Origin: UBA969 sp041694635
GTDB lineage: Bacteria > Planctomycetota > Planctomycetia > Gemmatales > Gemmataceae
DNA length: 64,000 nucleotides
NCBI GenBank assembly: GCA_041694635.1
Contig: JBDNHI010000047.1
Coordinates: 1 to 64,000 of the forward strand
Direction of reading: 5' to 3'
In this document: one piece after another, positions 52,641 through 62,698 of the stretch
Position numbering within the stretch: the first letter of the stretch is position 1
How the letters are laid out: every line of letters begins with the position of its first letter
Notes under the pieces: generated by a model
Database searches by the model: none
What the model saw: only the letters and a program-made list of their open reading frames with translations
What the model was told of the DNA's origin: nothing
Program-made: the position numbers and the translations under genes

Positions 52641-55600
52641 GCATGGACCCGTCACAATTATCATGGATGCAGGACGCCGGTATGGGGCTAGGTGCTGGTG
52701 GGTTTTTTGCTCCTCACCCAGCTGGCGGTGCTGGGTATTTATCGCAATTAGCCCAAGGTTACGCTCTTCCCATTCAGGGTAATGCGTTACCCGACACTTC
52801 TCCGTTAGCTCAATTGAATTTACAGCAATATGGCCTACCTGGGATGGTGGCGGGTATGGCCGGTAATGCTTATATGTCAAATAGAATGCAGCAGCAAGGC
52901 TTGCTGCCTATGGGTAACGCTGGCTCATATATGCAAGCGCACCGCACACGCGAACATTTAAGAATGAAAAACGAAGTTAGCTCGGGAGTAGCTAAACAAG
53001 ATGAGGAGGGTATTTACCAATCGTTTAGAGGGGCTGCAGCATTAGCCGGAATTCCTTTTAACCGGGAACAGCGTGACGCTGCCCGTAGTATGGCCGAGAC
53101 TGTTGCTTCTTTTGGTCCGGCTTTGTCTATGATAGCCCCTGATTTGATGGATGCAATGTCGGGAGAAAAAGGCAGCGTGCAGGCGATGGCTGGGCAGATG
53201 ATGGACGCAAATCGTTACCGCGCCGACCCTATTACAGGAAAAATGGGATACAGCACAGAATCCAATAAAAACCTAGTAAATAATGTTTTTGACAACTTAT
53301 TCTCTAAAGATAATATGTCGCAGATGAATGGTATGCGCGCAGGAGATATGGGACAAGCGTACCGACAGCTATCTGCGGAAGGGTTGGTTGGTCCAACTGG
53401 AAGTTTACGTGACCGCACCATTCAGTCTCTTCAGCAAGCTCGTGAAGGTGGAATGGATTTAGGTAAAATAGATAGCAATATTAAAGAAGACACTAATCTT
53501 GCCTCATTACCCAATGATGTGCTAGCTAAACTACGAAAAGATCCAGCTGTGGCGGCTAAGATGGGTAAGGATGATGCTAGCCAAATTTCAGATCAGCTTC
53601 AAAGTTATGTTGGATCTCTCTCTGCAATTCGTGAAGTATTTGGCGAAAACGGTGATGCTAATGCACCTATGCCAAAATTAATAAATGCACTTAAAGCAAT
53701 GACTTCAGGGCAGATGCAGAAATTTGATCCAGGCCAGCTTAAAGCTACGGTACGCGACATGCAGTCTATGTCGCAGCTTTCTGGTAAAAGCATAGATCAG
53801 TTAGTCGCAATGAACCAGTACGCTAACACGCAAAACTCACAGGTTATGGGTAATTATGGTGTTCATTTTAACCCTGCTTCAACCAAAGTGGGAGTGACCA
53901 CAGGTATGGCATTTGCGGAGCACGGTGGGACTACGGGATTCGGAGCACTAAACCGAGAGCAGGCAGAGCAAGCGTCCATGGGTATGTTTTCTCGTGGGAT
54001 GGGTTCTCAGATGTCTAATGCTTTAGGTGCCTTGACTCGAATTGAAGAAGCTGGCGGGTTTGCTCAAAACGGAGCCGGTAATGAAATGCGTGCAGCATTA
54101 GCCGCTGCCGATTCCGGGGCACACACCTACACATTTGTGGACGATAAGGGTGCTTCACGCACGAGAAACACTCCGACTAAAGAAAGCCAATTTAGAACTA
54201 TGGTCGGGCAAGGTGCTGTAACTGGTATGGGAACCTCTGACTTTAATATGATGTTAGGAGATCGAACTTCTAATCTGCGTGCCCTATCCACCAACGAAGA
54301 TAGGCAACAGGCTGCAATGCGCCAGCAGCCAGCAGAGATGGCTAGATTAATTTCCAGAAACACTGGCAATCGTTTAGCTTCCAGCGAAGCATTAAAAGGG
54401 CTCGATCCTAAGCAACGCGCATTAGTTGCTGCAGAGTTAGGCAAGGCGGCCACGGCTGCTACTGATGATCTAACTATGGAGCAGTTACAAGATCCAGCAC
54501 AAAGAAATCAAGCAATTGCAGAAAGAATACAATTAGAAGGAAATAATCAGGGTGTAGCTATAAGTGATGCTCAAGCTAAAATTATGGCGGTCACTTCCTT
54601 TGGACAAAGGGAGTCTACGCTTCAATCTAGGCTAGGAATGGATGCAACTTCTTATGCCCAAGTACACGGCAAAGCGGTACGCACAAGTCGAGACAATAAG
54701 CAGTCAGAAGTAAAGGCTCGGTCTGGCTTGAATGAAGCAATGTCGGGGTTAGGGCCAAAAGGTAGTCTCTTACAGCGGTTTTCTACCTCGGTACAGAAGC
54801 AAGGTGATAAAGGGGAGGATGCTAACTTAGACACACTAATGGGAGATATGTTTGCTGGTGATATAGATGAAGCCAAAGATAGGTTAAACAAACCATTGGA
54901 AGCTGTTCGAGATAGCAAAGAAAAAATTGACAATTTGATGAGCCGGCTGGAAGGAGCAACTCCAGAAGGCAAAAAAAATATTAATATAGATATAGCAGCA
55001 GAAACAGTACTATTAAAGAAGCACGTTACGGCAGCAAGGGAAGCCTCAGATATGCTCGGGATGACCGATAAAGAAGGAGTGTTTAATCAAGCAGATGTTA
55101 AGAGGGGTAGAGAAGCGGGACGAGAACTAGACCATTTTAACCGTATGGACCAAGTGAGGATAAGCGGAAGTACCGCCAATGTAACGGACGCAGACAGAGC
55201 CGAGGCTAAGACTACTAAACTTACGGATGACGATTTATACGTAATGGCAGAAAAGGATCGAAGTAAAAAACTAGAAGAGGCAGATAAGCAATCGGAGCAG
55301 TGGTTTCTGCCAGCAGGAGCCAAGGAAGTTTATAACAAAGCAATGGCTAACGGGGCTACCAAAGAAGCGGCTAAAAAAGCGGCAAAAGATCATTTACGCA
55401 GTAATGTAATTTCGGTCGAAGACAGAGCTAAAGAGCTAAGGAATACGCTGGGGGCGGATGCAACAGTTAACTCAATACAAGACAAAGGGACACAAGATGC
55501 TATTATTCAAGGGCGGCGGGGTTCGGAGGACACACGACCTACAGTTAAAGCAGTAGATACTCGTACAGAAGAAATGAGAAAAGCAGAAGGAGGGCAGGAG

Positions 55601-57826
55601 AAAAAAACCAAAGATGAGGTGGATAAGCTTACTACCGAAGATCGTAAAACTTACAACACTAAGGAGAGGCAGTTAAAACAAAAAGCGGAAGATCAGCTGA
55701 TTGCCGAAAATCAGTTACGCAGTCTTGGCATACTTAAGGCAGACGAAAGTTTAAATGCCAAGGGTACTGATATCGCAAAATATACAGGTTTGAGAGGGGA
55801 CAAGGCAAGTCTAGGCAAAGAATTGGTTGCGGCTAAAGCAGAAGACAGAGCTGCAATCGTTAACAAATATTTGGACAACCAGCAAGTTCAACAGTTCTAC
55901 GGTAACGACGCCGAAGTTGCAAAGAAAAGAGATGCAGCAAATGCTTATGCCGCTTCCGACGCAGGAAAACAGGCGGCTAAGAAGACTGAATCCAGCCTAG
56001 ACAGTCTCTCTGAGGTGCGCCGAGAATTCTTATCTGACTCTAAAGCCGTTAGCCGTGGCGGGGCTAGGGGTGTGATCGCGGCTAAGCAAAGTCAGGAGGC
56101 GGAAGAAGAACTGCAGACTCTGGCTAATAAGTATTATGGCGGTAATGTAGGCAAGATGGTGAGCAGCGGGGGTACTGCCTTAGATAAAAAAGGTGAGGCT
56201 GAACTTAAAAAGGATTTTGGCAAATTATCTGCCGAAGAAAAAACCAAAATAACTGAGCGTTTGGCTGCGTCCGGTAATGCCCTAGGTTCCAAGTTCTTAG
56301 GAATGGGTACTAGAAATCTTACCGAACAAGATTATGCTGCTTATGTTTCTCTTCAGGCTAAAGACGCAGTTGGAAAGATCAAGGAGTCAGTAGATGGGAT
56401 GGCAGGCGGTGCCAGCCAAACTTATGCAGATTTGCTCAAGCCGACATCTGCAACCAAAGCAGCGGCAAAAGAGATGTTTGGAGGTAAAGCAAATGAAGGT
56501 CAAGAAAAAGGGCTGCAGGCTTTAAGTTCTGCCGCAGCTTTAAAAGATACAGATTTGAAAAAACTTTTCAGCACGCCAGCTGATCAAGCAAAACTAAGAG
56601 ATATTACTACGCAACTTGCAAAAGGAAAAGACGGTAATGTTCTTACTTCTACCTTGACACCTGAACAACAAGCCGTAGTCAAGGCAGCACAGGACATGAG
56701 CAGTTTAACAGGCTTAAACAAGGATCAGATTAAATCGTTAGATGTATTGGCTAAGTCAAATGCAAAAGATGATAGTAAGGAAGCGACAGCACTAGGTATG
56801 ACGCAAGAAGAGTACAAAGCAGCTGTTCAAGGAGAAGCTATCGACCCAAAACTTAAACTGTTTAAGGATGACCCGTCAAAAGGTACAGCTAAAGAACAGT
56901 TACAAAAAGCCCGACAAGATGAATCAGCCCTGGCAACCAACAAGACGAAGTTAGCGTCAGCACAGGCAGTGTTGGCTAGAAACCCAACCTCGGAAAGGGC
57001 AAAGGCTGATGTAGCAAGGTTAGAAGGACTTGTTGCAACACAGACTGGTTCAAAAGACGAGCGGATAAAGGCAGCCGGATTAGATCCAACTAAAAAAGAA
57101 GATGTTCAAAAATACGAGCAACGTTTAAAGAATCAAGGAGGAGTAGAACAGCTTGAAAAGCGCAAAGCTGAGTATACGGCGGAAAGAAAAAAGCTTGCGG
57201 ATGGGGGTATGTCCGAAGCGGATATTAATAAAAAACTGGGTACTATGACAGATTTAGAAAAAGACAGTCAAAAAATCGCTAAAGATTTAAAAGATAAAGA
57301 CTTAGGCAGCGATGCGATGAATACTTTAGCGGACTCGTTTGGTAAAACAAGTGTAGACGAGCGTAAAAAATTCAAAGACGACATGGGTAAAGGTGGCGGT
57401 GCTACAGATAAAAACCGCCAAATGGTTGCCAATGTTTTAAAGGATGTAGGCAAACTAAAGGGTATTACCGGAGCTGCCGACGGCGACTCAGCCATTAAGA
57501 AACTAGATATGCTTACAGATGAATACGAAGCGGCTAAAACGCCAGAAGCTAAGAAGAAACTTGCCGAAAAATACAAAATGAAGGGAGAAGAATTGGACAG
57601 CATAATGAACAAGACCGAATTTTTAAAGATGAAAGACAGTAAGCAGGACTATTCAGAGAGAAACATGCAAGACGCCATGAGCAAGGTGGGCGGAAGAGAT
57701 GTTGCAGCAGAAGTTAAGAAAGAAGCAGAGCGTACTATGAAACTAACTGGTACGCTATTACTTAAAGGCGTGGTTAACGGTCAAGGTAATTTGCAGGATG
57801 GTACAGCCGCAGGTGGTTCATCATAA
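52637..57826 (+). CDS. Tape measure protein
   Basis: 1729 aa, the longest gene in the window, starting in an ATGA overlap with the chaperone extension. The first 90 residues are Gly/Met/Pro-rich. Residues about 90-700 are helical with Met-rich segments, and residues 700-1700 are strongly charged coiled-coil with Lys/Glu/Asp repeats and almost no hydrophobic core. No peptidase or lysozyme motif was recognised. The position after the chaperones and before the baseplate genes and the extended helical character fit a tape measure that sets tail length; from the general rule of about 0.15 nm per residue, a tail of roughly 250 nm is expected. Confidence 0.85.
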   Translation: MSMDPSQLSWMQDAGMGLGAGGFFAPHPAGGAGYLSQLAQGYALPIQGNALPDTSPLAQLNLQQYGLPGMVAGMAGNAYMSNRMQQQGLLPMGNAGSYMQAHRTREHLRMKNEVSSGVAKQDEEGIYQSFRGAAALAGIPFNREQRDAARSMAETVASFGPALSMIAPDLMDAMSGEKGSVQAMAGQMMDANRYRADPITGKMGYSTESNKNLVNNVFDNLFSKDNMSQMNGMRAGDMGQAYRQLSAEGLVGPTGSLRDRTIQSLQQAREGGMDLGKIDSNIKEDTNLASLPNDVLAKLRKDPAVAAKMGKDDASQISDQLQSYVGSLSAIREVFGENGDANAPMPKLINALKAMTSGQMQKFDPGQLKATVRDMQSMSQLSGKSIDQLVAMNQYANTQNSQVMGNYGVHFNPASTKVGVTTGMAFAEHGGTTGFGALNREQAEQASMGMFSRGMGSQMSNALGALTRIEEAGGFAQNGAGNEMRAALAAADSGAHTYTFVDDKGASRTRNTPTKESQFRTMVGQGAVTGMGTSDFNMMLGDRTSNLRALSTNEDRQQAAMRQQPAEMARLISRNTGNRLASSEALKGLDPKQRALVAAELGKAATAATDDLTMEQLQDPAQRNQAIAERIQLEGNNQGVAISDAQAKIMAVTSFGQRESTLQSRLGMDATSYAQVHGKAVRTSRDNKQSEVKARSGLNEAMSGLGPKGSLLQRFSTSVQKQGDKGEDANLDTLMGDMFAGDIDEAKDRLNKPLEAVRDSKEKIDNLMSRLEGATPEGKKNINIDIAAETVLLKKHVTAAREASDMLGMTDKEGVFNQADVKRGREAGRELDHFNRMDQVRISGSTANVTDADRAEAKTTKLTDDDLYVMAEKDRSKKLEEADKQSEQWFLPAGAKEVYNKAMANGATKEAAKKAAKDHLRSNVISVEDRAKELRNTLGADATVNSIQDKGTQDAIIQGRRGSEDTRPTVKAVDTRTEEMRKAEGGQEKKTKDEVDKLTTEDRKTYNTKERQLKQKAEDQLIAENQLRSLGILKADESLNAKGTDIAKYTGLRGDKASLGKELVAAKAEDRAAIVNKYLDNQQVQQFYGNDAEVAKKRDAANAYAASDAGKQAAKKTESSLDSLSEVRREFLSDSKAVSRGGARGVIAAKQSQEAEEELQTLANKYYGGNVGKMVSSGGTALDKKGEAELKKDFGKLSAEEKTKITERLAASGNALGSKFLGMGTRNLTEQDYAAYVSLQAKDAVGKIKESVDGMAGGASQTYADLLKPTSATKAAAKEMFGGKANEGQEKGLQALSSAAALKDTDLKKLFSTPADQAKLRDITTQLAKGKDGNVLTSTLTPEQQAVVKAAQDMSSLTGLNKDQIKSLDVLAKSNAKDDSKEATALGMTQEEYKAAVQGEAIDPKLKLFKDDPSKGTAKEQLQKARQDESALATNKTKLASAQAVLARNPTSERAKADVARLEGLVATQTGSKDERIKAAGLDPTKKEDVQKYEQRLKNQGGVEQLEKRKAEYTAERKKLADGGMSEADINKKLGTMTDLEKDSQKIAKDLKDKDLGSDAMNTLADSFGKTSVDERKKFKDDMGKGGGATDKNRQMVANVLKDVGKLKGITGAADGDSAIKKLDMLTDEYEAAKTPEAKKKLAEKYKMKGEELDSIMNKTEFLKMKDSKQDYSERNMQDAMSKVGGRDVAAEVKKEAERTMKLTGTLLLKGVVNGQGNLQDGTAAGGSS

Positions 57827-57837
57827 AGGAGTAAGCT

Positions 57838-58329
57838 ATGCCGGTCGTTTTCTCAAAAAATACTGGTCGAGTATTTATGCTCAGCGATGCAGTCGCCGAA
57901 GGTGCAATATCTATGGGAGGGGTAGTTGGTACCACGCCCATTACTTATACGCAACACACGACTATCATTACGCGCATTGGCGTTGCCGCTTCAGCAAATT
58001 TTCAATTTTTACACACAATTGGTAATGATGTTTATATCTATGTTTTTGGGGATAGAATGGGACAGGTAGACCTGCATGGTATAAGCTTTGCGCAGCCGTG
58101 CGCCCAAGTTGGCCGCTTTGATAACACAGAAGAACACGGGTTTGAAAAAATGTTTAAATGGTACGAGGCTAACCGAATTTCGGCACGTCGTGAGCCTGTA
58201 ACTGTAACTATCGGGGTTAAAAAATCTTTTCAAGGTTTTGTCACTGCGCTAACTGGAGATGCACAAGACGCACAATATCGAACTATCAATTTCCAATTAA
58301 CTATTTCTTTATTACCCCCAATCGCATAA
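57838..58329 (+). CDS. Baseplate/tube-initiator-like protein, 163 aa
   Basis: Starts behind AAAGGAG. Beta-rich with KWYEANRISARREPVTVTIGVKKSFQGFVTAL, similar in style to small proteins that cap the tube at the baseplate end. No enzyme motif. Follows the tape measure directly, where tube-initiation or hub proteins normally lie. The assignment is by position and composition. Confidence 0.65.
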   Translation: MPVVFSKNTGRVFMLSDAVAEGAISMGGVVGTTPITYTQHTTIITRIGVAASANFQFLHTIGNDVYIYVFGDRMGQVDLHGISFAQPCAQVGRFDNTEEHGFEKMFKWYEANRISARREPVTVTIGVKKSFQGFVTALTGDAQDAQYRTINFQLTISLLPPIA

Positions 58330-58337
58330 GGTTAGCT

Positions 58338-59153
58338 ATGTTTAATCACGCACGAACACTGCTTTTAAATCTAGATGGTAACCAAGGGTATTTCCCTAAT
58401 TGCCCTGGGGAAGAACTGATTCCTCAAAGTTATCAAAAGTTGGAATTTCCTACTTATCTAAATGTGTTTCGTTCTCGTTTTTTTGGTGCTGATCCCGATA
58501 GAGCTATGTTAAATTACCGTGCTTGGCAACTACTCCAATTGATTGAAGCTACGGAACTGCAATCGCATATTCTAACGCTAGACCCTCGGCTTACCTATAA
58601 TTTAAAAAGTAATAAACTTAGTTTGCAAGATACATTTTTGCCCAAGATTACACAGCAAGGTGGCACTTCGGCACAGAGGCTTACTGTCATAGGTTCCCCG
58701 ATTAACCCAGCTGCCACGGGAAGAACTACTTTTGATTACCGCATTAGTATAATCGGACCAAATATTCAGATAATTAGGCTTAGCCCTCCCTTAATGGAGG
58801 TACAACATCTACTAACTTTGACGGCAGGGCTTAGCGAATATTTTTCACTTCCTCTATCTGGTTATAAATTCTGCGTGAATACAGCAGATCCAGCCGTATC
58901 TTGGCAAGTGCAGGGATATCTTAGACCGCAAACAAGCTTGTCCGAAATTGAGCAAGGTTTACACAGTATAGGCGAGCCTTACTTAATTCAGCTATTTGGG
59001 ACAGCTGCCGATGAGCCTTACACTACGTTTAGAAATTGCTGGAAAAAGCATCCTGAATTTGCTTATAGGCTGGGCAGTGCAACAGCGGCAATGGTCTACC
59101 GCATGGAAGAAGAACGCAGTAAAGTAAGAACGAGCATTAACTCTAATACTTAA
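58338..59153 (+). CDS. Baseplate protein, 271 aa
   Basis: Starts behind AAGG. No named family recognised. The N-terminal half is helical (PDRAMLNYRAWQLLQLIEATELQSHIL) and the rest beta-rich (RTTFDYRISIIGPNIQIIRLSPPLMEV). Placed in the baseplate run between the tube-initiator-like and hub genes. Structural role inferred. Confidence 0.7.
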   Translation: MFNHARTLLLNLDGNQGYFPNCPGEELIPQSYQKLEFPTYLNVFRSRFFGADPDRAMLNYRAWQLLQLIEATELQSHILTLDPRLTYNLKSNKLSLQDTFLPKITQQGGTSAQRLTVIGSPINPAATGRTTFDYRISIIGPNIQIIRLSPPLMEVQHLLTLTAGLSEYFSLPLSGYKFCVNTADPAVSWQVQGYLRPQTSLSEIEQGLHSIGEPYLIQLFGTAADEPYTTFRNCWKKHPEFAYRLGSATAAMVYRMEEERSKVRTSINSNT

Positions 59154-59162
59154 AGAGAAAAC

Positions 59163-61181
59163 ATGGCGGATAAACCAAATAATTGGGCAATGGTGGATTT
59201 GTCTGATCAATTAGGCGGGGCAGCCTTATTGCTGCGCGTGACAGGTGCAGATATTCCAGTAGCCCAATTTAGTATGAGTTACGGGCTAAACGATATTCCA
59301 AAGGCTACAGCACTAGTTGCACTTGGGCGCGACGCAAGGACGGGCGAGCCATCTGCTATCTATGCACAGGTAAAGTCTATTAAACAAATGACTAGAGCTA
59401 CCGTATCTATCAAAGGTAATCTGGGTGACTGGTCTCCACGAGGAGCAAATGGAGCTAAAGAATCTTTTCCAATGAATGCTAACGCCATTATATTTGTAGG
59501 TTATGTGTCAGGAATAAGTTATCGTAGGTCGTCGGGGCAAATCAGCTTAGTATTAAATCTAGTAAATAAATTAGTGGATTTAGCCCTATCTTCAGGAGGC
59601 AGTAAAGATGTAGTACCCGGTGCACCTAACGATTTAATGATACCAACATTAACTGAGGGTACCGGTGCCAGCGGAGAAGCATCAAATAAATTTACAGACC
59701 AGTTAGAGCAAGATTTAATTATTGATTTTAGTGAGGCAATTTTAAAAGTACTAATGAAGGTGTCTGAAGAAAGTCAAATTCAAACACACGCGGGAGGCTT
59801 TTGGTGTGGCGAACAACCGGCAGGTGCCCCAATTGCGGATAAGGAGGGTAATGCAAGGGCAACAACCGTAATTAAACCGGACGACGCGGGTAAATGGCAA
59901 GGTATTAGTAATTTGGCCAAAGGTACAGATGTTGACAAGTACCTTACAGATTACCCGCTTATAGTGCCTGCTGATACGATAGGATCAGCATCCTCTTTTA
60001 TTGGAGGTCAAGTTTCAGCTTCGCTTGCCAGCACCAGTATGTGGGGAATGTTGATTGGTTCAATTTTGCCTAATTTTGGATGCGGTATTATTCCGTGGGC
60101 ATCTGGAGCAATCATAGCTCCTATTCTTGACATGGCTCGTGATGCTCAAATAACAATTAAAGCGGATGAGTACGCAGATTTTGATTTATCCACTCAGTCC
60201 CAGCGTCCGTTATACGCAGTGGGGGTAATGGGTAACTACCAGATGGGTACTATTAGTAAGTCTGAAGCTCCAAAGCTTTGTGCTGGGGCTAGCTTTGTTG
60301 CTACAAACGACGATGGTAGCCCTTTAAATGATGGTATGTGGTTATTCGTAAACGCTCCTGGGTGGATGGACAATTGGGTTAATACTACTGACCCAGACGC
60401 TGGAGAAGGTAACCCGGGTATTGTTAAAACACTAACTGAACCAAGTCACGATGCTGCTGGGATTGCAGTTGTAGCCATAGACCGCAAACCAGAGGAACAA
60501 TTGACACAGGTTAATGACGCAATGCAACAGTATGCTAAAATGATATATGCTAGTAATGCCTTACGTGGTCGAGAGGGTTCCATCGTTGGTAAGCTCCGCT
60601 TTGACATTGCACCGGGTACCACCATACTAATACAAGCCAGAGGTGATAATTACTTGTCGGATGGTGTGGATACCTTGGCTACGGATATGTATGCGTTTGT
60701 GGCTAAAGTTCATGTATCTATTAACGCTGAGCAAGCCTCTGCTACTACATCTTTTGAATTAACTAATTTACGCACTGCGGAGGAGAACAGCTCTGGTTCA
60801 GAAAGATTCTCAATGAAGGAGCACCCATTCTTTGCAGAAAACTATTTTAAATATGTTCCTTTGGTTCCTATGCTTTCTGTTCCCAGTAAAGGCTACTGGG
60901 ACCCGCCTAGTAATCCACCGCTTACGGCGGTGGCAGGGGAGGTCGACCAAACGCTTACGGCGGTGGCAGGGGAGGTCGACCAACCGCTTACGGCGGTAAT
61001 AACTACCGCGTTGCCTCCAGCTATCTCGGGTAATGCTGATTTAACTCCTACGGCTGAAACGTCAGGGGCGACCAATTTTCTGCCCCCGATAGACGCACCT
61101 ATTCGAAGTAATCCTGTCGTACTAACGGCCCGCCTGAGCTCCGTTAGTGATGTGGGAGAAGCAGGGCAAACAACACCATAA
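59163..61181 (+). CDS. Baseplate hub-like protein with repeat tail, 672 aa
   Basis: Starts behind AAAGAG. Residues 1-150 are a beta-rich domain (ALLLRVTGADIPVAQFSMSYG), a Gly/Ala-rich hydrophobic segment lies near residues 280-325, and residues about 450-545 (YAKMIYASNALRGREGSIVGKLRFDIAPGTTI) resemble the gp27/gpD-type hub domain. The last 100 residues are low complexity with an 11-residue repeat LTAVAGEVDQ(P/T). It probably forms the central ring of the baseplate to which the spike binds. The hydrophobic insert is unusual for a hub. Confidence 0.7.
   Translation: MADKPNNWAMVDLSDQLGGAALLLRVTGADIPVAQFSMSYGLNDIPKATALVALGRDARTGEPSAIYAQVKSIKQMTRATVSIKGNLGDWSPRGANGAKESFPMNANAIIFVGYVSGISYRRSSGQISLVLNLVNKLVDLALSSGGSKDVVPGAPNDLMIPTLTEGTGASGEASNKFTDQLEQDLIIDFSEAILKVLMKVSEESQIQTHAGGFWCGEQPAGAPIADKEGNARATTVIKPDDAGKWQGISNLAKGTDVDKYLTDYPLIVPADTIGSASSFIGGQVSASLASTSMWGMLIGSILPNFGCGIIPWASGAIIAPILDMARDAQITIKADEYADFDLSTQSQRPLYAVGVMGNYQMGTISKSEAPKLCAGASFVATNDDGSPLNDGMWLFVNAPGWMDNWVNTTDPDAGEGNPGIVKTLTEPSHDAAGIAVVAIDRKPEEQLTQVNDAMQQYAKMIYASNALRGREGSIVGKLRFDIAPGTTILIQARGDNYLSDGVDTLATDMYAFVAKVHVSINAEQASATTSFELTNLRTAEENSSGSERFSMKEHPFFAENYFKYVPLVPMLSVPSKGYWDPPSNPPLTAVAGEVDQTLTAVAGEVDQPLTAVITTALPPAISGNADLTPTAETSGATNFLPPIDAPIRSNPVVLTARLSSVSDVGEAGQTTP
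60919..61000 (+). repeat. In-frame 33-bp tandem repeat
   Basis: Copies start at 60919, 60952 and 60985 (partial), period 33 bp, encoding LTAVAGEVDQ plus one residue. The two full copies are identical apart from the last position. The repeat lies in the disordered tail of the hub-like protein. Confidence 0.93.
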
Positions 61182-61210
61182 ACATCAAAGTGGATAAGGA
61201 GTACTTAGTT

Positions 61211-61951
61211 ATGATGGACGATTACTTAGAAGACGAATATAAACCAGCATTTCAAAGTTGGCAGCAAAATCAATCACCAGAAGGCAATGCTGCCTTACTT
61301 AAAGCCCTTGACCCTATAGTACAAAAAGGAATCAAAATGTACGGGGCCGACAGCCCATTAACCACAAGTAGAGCTAAGTTGTTAACATTAGATGCAGTGC
61401 GAAAGTATGATCCTAAAAGGGCACGACTTCAGTCCCATGTGTTAAACCAGATGCAAGGACTTCGCCGAATCAATCAACAACAACATCAAGTCATCAGTGT
61501 GCCAGAACGCGTGTTGCTAGAAAACCAACGACTACATAGTTACACACAAGAACTATCCGACGAGCTAGGAAGAGACCCAACAGATGCAGAATTGTCGGAT
61601 AAACTAGGCGTATCTATGTCACGGTTTAAAAAAATTAGAAGTTATCAGCCGGGCGTTAACACGGGAAAATTAGATGCAATTAACCCATTAACTGGGGGCA
61701 CTGCCAGCACAATCCCTAACCAGCATCAAGACAGCTCCGATCTTTGGAGCGAGGTTGTATACCAAGGGCTTAGCCCTTTAGACCAGCGGGTTATGGAATT
61801 AACTTTAGGAATGCGCGGACATAAAAAATTGTCGAATCAAGAAATTGCTAGTAAGCTTAGTCGCAGTCCTGGTGCAATTACTCAGCGTAAGACTAAGATA
61901 CAGCAACTGTTAGACCGAGAACAAACTTTGTCTCCTTTTATTGCGAGGTAA
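61211..61951 (+). CDS. Phage sigma factor (sigma70 family)
   Basis: ATG 61211 follows AAGGAG (spacing 9); 246 aa. The N-terminal third is helical and could hold a reduced region 2 (KALDPIVQKGIKMYG, LLTLDAVRKYDPKRA). Residues about 110-145 (TQELSDELGRDPTDAELSDKLGVSMSRFKKI) are a clear region 3-like helix bundle, and residues about 182-235 (LSPLDQRVMELTLGMRGHKKLSNQEIASKLSRSPGAITQRK) are region 4 with an HTH for the -35 element. It should direct polymerase, either the phage-encoded enzyme or the host's, to phage promoters. It lies inside the baseplate run, so it is probably made with late genes and may be packaged or may act on late or next-round transcription. Confidence 0.85.
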   Translation: MMDDYLEDEYKPAFQSWQQNQSPEGNAALLKALDPIVQKGIKMYGADSPLTTSRAKLLTLDAVRKYDPKRARLQSHVLNQMQGLRRINQQQHQVISVPERVLLENQRLHSYTQELSDELGRDPTDAELSDKLGVSMSRFKKIRSYQPGVNTGKLDAINPLTGGTASTIPNQHQDSSDLWSEVVYQGLSPLDQRVMELTLGMRGHKKLSNQEIASKLSRSPGAITQRKTKIQQLLDREQTLSPFIAR

Positions 61952-61954
61952 GCT

Positions 61955-62698
61955 ATGGCACAGAAAGGTATTATTGATCCTAATCTTGAAATAACTTTAA
62001 AGAAGTTTGCTAAATCGAAAGGTACAGCAGCTTCTAGCCGAGTTGAAAACAAGGGTATAAGTTGGTTTCGCCCAGTAATGGGTAAGCTGCTACAGGTTAA
62101 ACGTACTCCCGGTCAGCCTCCCGCCTCACTTCCACCTTCAGCAGAATTTGAAGTGAAAATAAGCAATAAGGAGGCAGGCACCCGCGCTTTGGCCACGGTT
62201 AAAACTGACCCACATGGTTCAATCATTAGTATTACGGTAGATCCTTATGCCCAAGGCAATGGATTTATTTTAGATGATGAGTGTACAATAACACCAACAG
62301 ACCCGCTAATTGCAAAAGAATATCCTTTAGACCAGATATCCGTAGTTGCTGGCGAAACTAGTTGGGAAGGCGGGCTATTAACAGCAGAAGATTTAATTAA
62401 AATACATACTGCATTTCAAACAGACGAAGCAGAAAAAAAACTGATTGAAGCTTACACAGTAAATGATCCTGGAAATTCATCTGATGGTATTGTGTTGCCT
62501 TTGCAAATTGACTATTTAGCACAAGCAGAAAGAGCATGTAGGGCTCGTGCAACTCAAAATTTTCCTCGCATGCTTACGCATCTTGCAGCCAGAGAAAAAG
62601 GGCACGGGCAGCCTACTGGTGTTTTCTTAGGACAAGCTTTAGATTATTTTATACTACTATTGAAACAAGGGGCATCTGCCTCTGGAGGCCCAGTATGA
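61955..62698 (+). CDS. Baseplate-region protein, 247 aa
   Basis: Starts 3 nt after the sigma factor stop. The middle is beta-rich (RALATVKTDPHGSIISITVDPYAQGNGFIL) and the C terminus helical. No family recognised. The stop overlaps the next start by 4 nt (ATGA), so translation is coupled with the wedge protein. Structural baseplate role inferred. Confidence 0.7.
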   Translation: MAQKGIIDPNLEITLKKFAKSKGTAASSRVENKGISWFRPVMGKLLQVKRTPGQPPASLPPSAEFEVKISNKEAGTRALATVKTDPHGSIISITVDPYAQGNGFILDDECTITPTDPLIAKEYPLDQISVVAGETSWEGGLLTAEDLIKIHTAFQTDEAEKKLIEAYTVNDPGNSSDGIVLPLQIDYLAQAERACRARATQNFPRMLTHLAAREKGHGQPTGVFLGQALDYFILLLKQGASASGGPV

